DNA from: Pyrinomonadaceae bacterium
Lineage (GTDB): Bacteria; Acidobacteriota; Blastocatellia; Pyrinomonadales; Pyrinomonadaceae
Assembly (NCBI GenBank): GCA_019694395.1
Contig: JAIBCC010000009.1
Span: 1 to 64,000, forward strand
Direction: 5' to 3'
Length of the DNA: 64,000 bases
The position numbers and the translations under genes were made by a program. This document shows positions 58,525 to 64,000 of this stretch, one piece after another (positions within the stretch are counted from its first letter, which is position 1; the number at the start of each line of letters is the position of its first letter). The notes beneath the pieces were generated by a model. The model did no database searches. It worked only from the letters and a program-made list of their open reading frames with translations, and was not told the origin of the DNA.

Positions 58525-60084
58525 TTAAGTTTTTGGCGGGATTTTACTCATTGCCCGTTCAGCTAAAGCCGTGATCGTCAATGAAGGGTTAACTCCCGGA
58601 TTAGCGGAAATAGCGGAACCGTCAATAACGTATAAACCTTGATAACCAAAGAGTTTATGTTCGCTGTCAATAACTCCTTCGTCAGCATTTTTGCCCATAC
58701 AGCAGCCGCCTAAAATATGTGCTGTAGTTGGTGCGCCGAGCAGGGTTTCCGAAACCAAACTCGTTGCTGTTCCGTTTAATTTTTCCTCGAATTTATGCGC
58801 CAGTTCGGTAGCTTCGGGAATGCTGGCTTGCGGCTTTTCGCCCGTGCCTTTGGTCGTGGTCAGCTTGCGCCGGAAAAATGTAAAAGCATTTCTTCCCAAA
58901 GTGAATTTCAGCGTGCCGTCGAGTGAGCGCATATAGAGCAAAGTCACGCTGTATCTGGAAAAATCGGGAACGGTCATTGCTTTGAAAATGCGGAAAGGCT
59001 TGGTCAAATAAGTCTTTACCAGATTTACAAAGCGTTCGGCATTACTCGTTCCTTTAACGTGCGGACTGACCAAAAGGCGGAAAAATCCTGAACCGTTTGA
59101 ATAACGGCAAGGTTCAATATGCGAATTTTCATCCGTGTTAATGATCGAACTGATGGCAATTCCTTCGCTCAAATTATGTTCGCGGTCTTCGCTGATAAGC
59201 TGAATCAGAGATTCGGAATTTGTCCGCACAAAATCGCCCAGCCGATCAGAAATTTTCGGCAAACAATCCGATTTTTCTTTTAATTCCAACAAGAGCGGAA
59301 CAGTTCCCATCACTCCGGCGGAAAAAATTATGTTATCGGCGGTAAATTTTAGGTCGGTTTTTCGTTTTTGTTTAGCTTCGATTTCGTAGCCTTTTTCCAA
59401 CGGGCGAACTGCCAAAACTTTGGTTTCGGTCTGCACCTCTAAACCCAGTCTTTCTGCCAGATAGAGATAGTTTTTGTCGAGTGTGTTTTTGGCATTGTGG
59501 CGGCAACCGAGCATACATCCGCCGCAAAAAATACAGCCTGTTCGTTTCGGACCTTTGCCGTCGAAAAAAGGATCATCAACCGTTTTGCCCGATTCGCCGA
59601 AATAGATCGAAACTTTGGTTGGATGAAAATGTTCCGCGCGTCCGATTTCGGTCGCAACTTCTTTGAAAACCTCGTCAATATAAGTCATTTTCGGATTTTC
59701 ATTGGCACCGAGCATTTTATAGGCAGTTTCGTAAAAAGGTGCGAGTTCATCTTTCCAATCGGCTAAATGCGACCACGATTTTGATTCAAAAAATTTATCT
59801 TTGGGAATTGGCAAAGTGCTGCCGTAAACGAGCGAGCCTCCGCCGTAGCCAACGCCCGAAAGAATCGTGATTTCAGGCAAAAAGGTCATTTTGAAAATGC
59901 CTTTCAGACCGAATTTGGGCAGCCACAACCAACGTTTCAAATCCCAATTGGTTTTCGGAAAATCTTTAGCTTCAAAGCGTTTTCCTTTTTCTAAAAGCAA
60001 AACTTTGTAGCCTTTTTCCATCAACCGCAAAGCGGAAACCGAACCGCCGAAACCCGAACCGATAATAATGAAATCGTAGTGCAT
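58525..60084 (-). CDS. GMC family oxidoreductase (cholesterol-oxidase-like)
   Basis: 519 residues. FAD-binding IIIGSGFGGSVSALRLMEKG (~6-25), GVGYGGGSLVYGST (~78-90), Cys184, Cys187, Cys190 and Cys194 in TGCIFCGGCMLGCRHNAKNT, and C-terminal ILGGCCMG plus IDGSAISANPGVNPSLTITA with the GMC His/Asn region. Cys-rich GMC members include cholesterol oxidases and related sterol or long-chain alcohol oxidases. It is the first gene of a minus-strand unit with the hydroxylase/CDGSH gene. The divergent TetR gene lies ~295 bp away. Sterol or hopanoid-type lipid is the likely substrate class. Confidence 0.87.
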   Translation of the reverse strand: MHYDFIIIGSGFGGSVSALRLMEKGYKVLLLEKGKRFEAKDFPKTNWDLKRWLWLPKFGLKGIFKMTFLPEITILSGVGYGGGSLVYGSTLPIPKDKFFESKSWSHLADWKDELAPFYETAYKMLGANENPKMTYIDEVFKEVATEIGRAEHFHPTKVSIYFGESGKTVDDPFFDGKGPKRTGCIFCGGCMLGCRHNAKNTLDKNYLYLAERLGLEVQTETKVLAVRPLEKGYEIEAKQKRKTDLKFTADNIIFSAGVMGTVPLLLELKEKSDCLPKISDRLGDFVRTNSESLIQLISEDREHNLSEGIAISSIINTDENSHIEPCRYSNGSGFFRLLVSPHVKGTSNAERFVNLVKTYLTKPFRIFKAMTVPDFSRYSVTLLYMRSLDGTLKFTLGRNAFTFFRRKLTTTKGTGEKPQASIPEATELAHKFEEKLNGTATSLVSETLLGAPTTAHILGGCCMGKNADEGVIDSEHKLFGYQGLYVIDGSAISANPGVNPSLTITALAERAMSKIPPKT

Positions 60085-60177
60085 TTCGCCGTAAAATTCT
60101 TAAAAGAACAATTACGTTTTATCACGAAAAAGAGTAAATCCAAAGGTCTCTAAAAAAAAGACCCGGAACAAATAAAA

Positions 60178-60236
60178 TGGTGTCTCGAAAATCGCCGACT
60201 ACCCCCGTAAATCGCCTGATTTTTTATTAGACACCA
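60178..60236. repeat. Inverted repeat TGGTGTCT...AGACACCA
   Basis: Perfect 8 bp arms 43 nt apart, with two direct AAATCGCC words (about 20 bp apart) inside. It lies in the divergent GMC/TetR region ~95 bp upstream of the GMC start. It could be an operator or leader structure. It differs from the TetR palindrome. Confidence 0.45.
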
Positions 60237-60321
60237 AAGTTATAATTTATTAAATTGTATCCACTTCTGGATGTTTTCAAGAATTATTGTGCCTTTTTTA
60301 AATCTGCTTTGTCAAGCACTT

Positions 60322-60338
60322 TGTTACCATTGGTAACA
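60322..60338. promoter_or_regulatory. Perfect palindromic operator TGTTACCA-T-TGGTAACA
   Basis: A 17 bp perfect palindrome, ending 41 bp before the TetR ATG used here, in the divergent GMC/TetR gap. It lies upstream of TTGACA-N17-TAATTT (60347-60375), which reads as a plus-strand promoter. Size and symmetry are typical of TetR-family operators. Confidence 0.7.
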
Positions 60339-60379
60339 TTGAAATCTTGACAAAAATGTATGCTATTATTAATTTTGAA

Positions 60380-60991
60380 ATGAAAAAAGAACCTCATCAA
60401 AATAAAGAATCAAAGAAATCTCCGCACGGACGTGAAGCTGTCAGAACAGCAATTTTGGATGCCGCAGAAAAATTATTGTTGGAACGAAGTCCCAGTGAAA
60501 TTACGGTCCGGGAAATTGCAGAACTGGCAAAGGTCAAGCATCCCCTGATCTATCGTCATTTTGGAACAAAAGATCAGGTAATTATCGAAGTCCATGCTCG
60601 CGGAATAGATAAAGTCAACAAAAGTATTCCAATAGTCGAAAATCTTGAAGGCAACGTCGGAACTTATTTCAAGGGCGTAATCGGAAATAAATGGCGGCAT
60701 ATTGCTTTAGCCAGAGCAATGATTGACGGAGTTAGTCCGCATCTTATCCAAAATCAATTTCCGGTAATGCAGCGGCTGGTTAGATTGATGAAAAAAAGAC
60801 AGGAAAAAGGAGGGGGAAATGAAAAATTCAGCCCGGAATTCTTGACGGCATCAATGGCAGCTTTGGCTTTAGGTTGGATGCTTTATGAACCTTATCTTTT
60901 GGCAGCAATTAATGCGGAAGATGAAAATAGAGACGAAATTCATCAAAAAGTAGTTGAAATTCTCGAAGAATTCCTGAAAAAGGTTTGTTGA
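60380..60991 (+). CDS. TetR family transcriptional regulator
   Basis: 203 residues from ATG 60380 (in-frame starts at 60356 and 60347 exist; TTGACA at 60347 reads better as a -35). N-terminal HTH: AVRTAILDAAEKLLLERSPS, then ITVREIAELAKVKHPLIYRHFGTK. The ligand domain is all helical. It most likely controls itself and the divergent GMC/hydroxylase unit through the 17 bp palindrome. A lipid or acyl-CoA effector is plausible since an acyl-CoA ligase is next. Convergent gap to that gene: 4 bp. Confidence 0.9.
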   Translation: MKKEPHQNKESKKSPHGREAVRTAILDAAEKLLLERSPSEITVREIAELAKVKHPLIYRHFGTKDQVIIEVHARGIDKVNKSIPIVENLEGNVGTYFKGVIGNKWRHIALARAMIDGVSPHLIQNQFPVMQRLVRLMKKRQEKGGGNEKFSPEFLTASMAALALGWMLYEPYLLAAINAEDENRDEIHQKVVEILEEFLKKVC

Positions 60992-60995
60992 AAAA

Positions 60996-62543
60996 TCATT
61001 GTTTTCGTAATTCTTTTTTCAAAATTTTACCAGTTGCACTCATTGGCAAAGCGTCTAAAAATTCAACAATTCGCGGATATTTATAGGCAGCAATTCGTTC
61101 TTTTGTCCAGGCTATTAGTTCGTTTTCGGTAATCGTGATTTCATCTTTCAAAACTACGCAGGCTTTTATTTCTTCGCCCATTTGATTGCAGGGAACGCCG
61201 ATAACTGCCACTAAGGAAACGGCTTCATGTTTGATTATCAATTCTTCGACCTCACGCGGATAGACGTTAAAACCGCCGCGAATAATTAAATCTTTGGTGC
61301 GGTCAACAATGAAATAAAAACCGTCCTCGTCTTTGACGGCAATATCGCCCGAATGAAGCCAGCCGTTTTTAAGCGTTTCAGCAGTAGCTTCCGGCTTTTT
61401 GTAATAGCCTTTCATTATGTTATGACCACGATAAATCAATTCGCCTTTTTCACCAACCGGAACTTCGTCGCCGTTCTCATCAACCAATTTGACTTCTACA
61501 CCCCAAACCGTAGTGCCGACCGAGCCTGCTTTCCGATTGGCTTTGTCCTGATTAAAAGTCACCACCGGTGAACCTTCGCTCATTCCGTAACCTTCCAGAA
61601 TCGGAACATTGAAACGTGCTTCAAACTCCTGCAAAACCTGTAAAGGAAGCGATGCGCCGCCTGAAACGCAAAGCCTCAAATGTTCGGCAATCGAATCATA
61701 ATCAAATTTTGGATCAAAATAACTGTTTAATCCCCAATACATTGTCGGAACTCCGGCAAACACTGAAACTTTGTGTTTTTGCATCAACCCGAAAACCGAT
61801 TCCGCTTCAAATTTTGGTAACAGAACGCTTTTTGCCGTCCGATAAACTCCGGCATTCATTAGAACGGTCATCGCAAAAATATGAAAGAGAGGCAGGACGA
61901 TCAAAAGCGTGTCAGTCTTCGTCAATTCCATAAAATCTGCACAGAGAATAGCGTTTTGCAGTAGATTTGAGTGAGTTAATTCTGCGCCTTTCGGCTTTCC
62001 GGTGGTGCCCGAAGTGTAAATAATGACAGCCGTATCTTCGGCGGAAGTAGGTGCGGTTTCAAATTTTGGTGATTGTCCGGCGGCAAATTCGGCAAAAGTT
62101 TTTGCGTCCGCGATCGGTGAAGCCATTTCCGCTTTCGGCATTATCAAAATGAAATTTTCGCAATTTGGAGCCTCGTCAAATCCGGCTTTTCCCATTTGTC
62201 CGATCGGTAATTCTTCCGTTCCGGCAAAACAAAAATAGGCTTTGGCATCGCTGTCGTCGAGATGATAGGTAATTTCGTCTTTTTTAAGCAGAACACTCAA
62301 TGGAACAACCGTTGCGCCCACTTTCAGAATCCCAAAGTAAATCATCGGAAAATAAGGCAGATTAAAGCAACTGAGCGCGACTTTATCGCCTTTTTCAATT
62401 CCCAGATTTTTTAATCCGTTGGCGACCTGACACGCCGCCGCATTTATTTGGGCAAAACTAAAATCGGTGTCTCCAAAAACAAAAGCGGTTCGGTTTGGAT
62501 AACGTTTGACATTACTGTCTAAAATGACGGAAAGATTTAGCAT
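60996..62543 (-). CDS. Acyl-CoA synthetase (AMP-dependent ligase, FadD-like)
   Basis: 515 residues. AMP-binding core AVIIYTSGTTGKPKGAELTH, then LEGYGMSEGSPVV, WLHSGDIAVKDEDGFYFIVD, KDLIIRGGFNVYPREVEE and the C-terminal SATGKILKKELR with the catalytic Lys. It activates fatty or other carboxylic acids as acyl-AMP then acyl-CoA. It adjoins a ketoacyl-synthase-III-like remnant (62580), suggesting that the two once formed a lipid-elongation or olefin-type pair. GAGG precedes the ATG. Confidence 0.93.
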   Translation of the reverse strand: MLNLSVILDSNVKRYPNRTAFVFGDTDFSFAQINAAACQVANGLKNLGIEKGDKVALSCFNLPYFPMIYFGILKVGATVVPLSVLLKKDEITYHLDDSDAKAYFCFAGTEELPIGQMGKAGFDEAPNCENFILIMPKAEMASPIADAKTFAEFAAGQSPKFETAPTSAEDTAVIIYTSGTTGKPKGAELTHSNLLQNAILCADFMELTKTDTLLIVLPLFHIFAMTVLMNAGVYRTAKSVLLPKFEAESVFGLMQKHKVSVFAGVPTMYWGLNSYFDPKFDYDSIAEHLRLCVSGGASLPLQVLQEFEARFNVPILEGYGMSEGSPVVTFNQDKANRKAGSVGTTVWGVEVKLVDENGDEVPVGEKGELIYRGHNIMKGYYKKPEATAETLKNGWLHSGDIAVKDEDGFYFIVDRTKDLIIRGGFNVYPREVEELIIKHEAVSLVAVIGVPCNQMGEEIKACVVLKDEITITENELIAWTKERIAAYKYPRIVEFLDALPMSATGKILKKELRKQ

Positions 62544-62579
62544 AACGCCTCATTATTAGTTGAAATTTTGATTTTGGTT

Positions 62580-62633
62580 TCAAAACTGATAAACAATTGC
62601 GTTGCAGTGCATTCCCGCACCAACCGAAGCCAT
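62580..62633 (-). pseudogene. C-terminal remnant of a ketoacyl-ACP-synthase-III-like gene
   Basis: In frame the 17 codons read MASVGAGMHCNAIVYQF then stop. The VGAGMxCxAxVY pattern is the usual end of FabH/KAS III and related thiolase-fold enzymes. Nothing homologous continues upstream: the frame meets a stop within four codons, and the DNA-methyltransferase gene ends 8 bp away. The parent gene seems to have been cut by the arrival of that locus. Confidence 0.6.
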
Positions 62634-62641
62634 TATAATTT

Positions 62642-63643
62642 TTAGCTTTTTTTCTCTAAAATATGCAAATATTCAACTGTTTTGTTTGCTTTGTGGTTTC
62701 GATTTTCAGTTTTGTCGGCTTTGAATCGTTGGTAATCAGTTGTGACTAAATCATATTTGCCATATTTCTGTAAAATATTTTTGACTTGATTTTCAGACAT
62801 TAAACCTTCATTGTTGTAGCTAAGAAAAACATATTTGAAATTTGCATTTTTGATTAAGTTTTCAAAAACTTTTGCGACTTCGTTTTTTTGACAATAGAGT
62901 GAACGCTCATACTCGCGTAAGCCTGTTTTGCCATTGGGAACAAACTTATCGTATTTAGCTATCGTATTCAAAAGATGATAGTTAGAGCCATATTGCCGGG
63001 CATTATAAGGCGGATCAAGGTAAAGAACGTCACCTTCAATCTTTTTAATTAAAGTATTTGCATCGGCATTATAAACATCGTGATCTGCTTCATTTAAATC
63101 AAAAGAAGCGGGGTGGAGAGTTAAAGATTTTTGAGCGGATTTCTTGAGATGCTTGAGATATGCTCCATAAACGCTTGCTGTATTTGCTACGGCATCTGCA
63201 TTTTCAAGTAAAGTTGAAAGAAAAAAGAAATATTCATCATCATTAATTTCATTTTGCTTCCACCATTTTTCGATCTTTTGCCGAATCGCATCAATTCTTT
63301 TGCCGTTTTCATCACTGAAATACTGCCTTCCGCTTCCGCCGCCTAAACAGTAATTTTTGTAAATAAAACCTTCAATACCTTCCAGTCGTTCTAATTCATT
63401 TAATCTTTCAAACCAATCAAAATCTTTGTGGTTACCTATGTAATTACGATTCAAAACATAGCTGTAGTATTCAAAATCGTTGGCAATTATCTTTTTTGAT
63501 TCGGTTTTGAAATTTCTCGCAATCGCGCCTGTTCCGGCGAATAAATCACAGAAAACTTTGTCTTTGATTTCACCGCCAATTTTTTCCTTAATCCTAGATT
63601 TGATGAAATTTGAAAGTTTATATTTTGAACCGATGTAATTCAT
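62642..63643 (-). CDS. DNA adenine methyltransferase (D12 class type)
   Basis: 333 residues. N-terminal MNYIGSKYKL, then SAM motif I FCDLFAGTGAIARNF (31-45) and catalytic motif IV YLDPPYN (208-214). The long helical insert (~75-190) would be the target-recognition domain. Order of motifs fits alpha-class D12 N6-adenine methylases. It is AT-rich compared with upstream genes and lies next to an XRE-type regulator, which suggests a restriction-modification or solitary-methylase module. The cognate nuclease is not recognised. Confidence 0.9.
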   Translation of the reverse strand: MNYIGSKYKLSNFIKSRIKEKIGGEIKDKVFCDLFAGTGAIARNFKTESKKIIANDFEYYSYVLNRNYIGNHKDFDWFERLNELERLEGIEGFIYKNYCLGGGSGRQYFSDENGKRIDAIRQKIEKWWKQNEINDDEYFFFLSTLLENADAVANTASVYGAYLKHLKKSAQKSLTLHPASFDLNEADHDVYNADANTLIKKIEGDVLYLDPPYNARQYGSNYHLLNTIAKYDKFVPNGKTGLREYERSLYCQKNEVAKVFENLIKNANFKYVFLSYNNEGLMSENQVKNILQKYGKYDLVTTDYQRFKADKTENRNHKANKTVEYLHILEKKS

Positions 63644-63660
63644 TTTGTTATATTAGTAGG

Positions 63661-63882
63661 CTAGAGAACTTCAATATTGAATTTTTTAAATAATTCTTCC
63701 GTAGAATAAGATTTCTTCTTGCTGAAACAGTAGAAATCATCTCCGTCTTTATATTTAAGTTCCGATATATCTATTCCGTATTTTTCTTCGGCAAGTATGA
63801 CAGTAGTAAAGTCATCCATAAACCAAAAATCAAAAATATTGTCAACGCCATGCTCATAAAATACTTTGTCCATTTTATTCAT
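63661..63882 (-). CDS. Small protein of unknown function in the methyltransferase locus
   Basis: 73 residues, acidic and aromatic (FYEHGVDNIFDFWFMDDFTT; YGIDISELKYKDGDDFYCFS). It starts 8 bp inside the stop of the upstream regulator gene, so it is translationally coupled; an inner ATG at 63873 is also possible. It has no known motif. It could be an accessory or control protein of the methylase module. Confidence 0.65.
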   Translation of the reverse strand: MNKMDKVFYEHGVDNIFDFWFMDDFTTVILAEEKYGIDISELKYKDGDDFYCFSKKKSYSTEELFKKFNIEVL

Positions 63883-64000
63883 CTTTTAATTTGTCTTTAA
63901 TCAACTCAATCGGACTAATTTCGAGAAATTCAGCCAATTCAATCACATTACTCTTTATTGGCTCAAACTTTTCTGAAAGAATATTTGAGAGTTGCGTAGT
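63875..64000 (-). CDS. XRE-like regulator, C-terminal part (partial)
   Basis: The frame is open to the window edge and ends at TAA 63875-63877. The visible 41 residues (QLSNILSEKFEPIKSNVIEL, then AEFLEISPIELIKDKLKDE) look like the last helices of a helix-turn-helix protein of the XRE/Cro type. The DNA-recognition helix is partly outside the window. It would regulate the downstream methyltransferase, as C proteins do. Confidence 0.6.
   Translation of the reverse strand, partial: TTQLSNILSEKFEPIKSNVIELAEFLEISPIELIKDKLKDE

Noticed and set aside
60347-60379. TTG start for the TetR gene at 60347
   Set aside because: TTGACA there fits a -35 box with TAATTT 17 bp on, and the family needs no such leader. 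The start at 60380 is still uncertain.

Overview
This 64 kb window looks like a chromosomal segment of an AT-rich, Gram-negative-type bacterium, most likely an acidobacterium of the Blastocatellia type. That is an inference. It rests on a VWFA-related protein of the acidobacterial type (38857), a TonB receptor, TIGR01777, inositol-phosphate synthase, CarD and a GMC/sterol-hydroxylase set, and on very many degenerate periodic hairpins at gene ends. I saw no rRNA, tRNA, CRISPR array, phage or classical insertion-sequence transposase.

Layout. 1-9 kb holds the truncated 5' part of a propeller-type sensor gene, a subtilase, small secreted or membrane proteins, class II FBPase, a 7Fe ferredoxin and a TonB receptor. 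9.3-26.4 kb is a long plus-strand surface-glycan cluster: UDP-sugar 2-epimerase, a deacetylase/GT2 fusion, DegT aminotransferase, Gfo/Idh dehydrogenase, hexapeptide acetyltransferase, acyltransferase 3, a flavoprotein, NodB deacetylase, a UbiA-type decaprenyl-phosphate enzyme, two GT39-like membrane proteins and a methyltransferase. Epimerase, aminotransferase, dehydrogenase and acetyltransferase together resemble the Wbp/Wlb route to acetamido-amino uronic acids. Five unrecognised small genes and two gene remnants are interspersed. 26.4-38.5 kb is housekeeping and metabolism (def, TPR-TonB_C protein, stand-alone Clp ATPase, ino1, O-methyltransferase, ATP-grasp, trpGD, truB, hydrolase).

38.5-45.5 kb holds a VWFA protein, TIGR01777, a cystatin-like secreted protein, a secreted NTR/TIMP-like protein flanked by ~35 bp direct repeats, an HMG-CoA reductase with an unusual N-terminal domain, and the second of two paralogous 'CWH' small zinc-ribbon-like proteins. 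45.8-53.5 kb is phosphate and polyphosphate biology: PPK2, PPX, AraC regulator, SixA, PhoU (with an 11-bp-phased direct repeat upstream that looks like a Pho box), PhoB, PhoR, CarD. 53.6-62.5 kb holds queF, MFS transporter, yacG, an LEA-like membrane protein, and a sterol-lipid module (GMC oxidase, fatty-acid-hydroxylase/double-CDGSH fusion, TetR with a perfect palindromic operator, acyl-CoA ligase). 62.6-64 kb is the edge of an inserted DNA-methyltransferase locus that appears to truncate a ketoacyl-synthase-III-like gene.

The most unusual content is repeat DNA. There are three copies of a ~125 bp element bounded by GGAACGCC/GGCGTTCC, one 274 bp element with ~40 bp terminal inverted repeats around six consecutive hairpins, and two classes of degenerate short-period hairpins. 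The hairpins sit between genes, enclose one small ORF, and have been incorporated in frame into several proteins.
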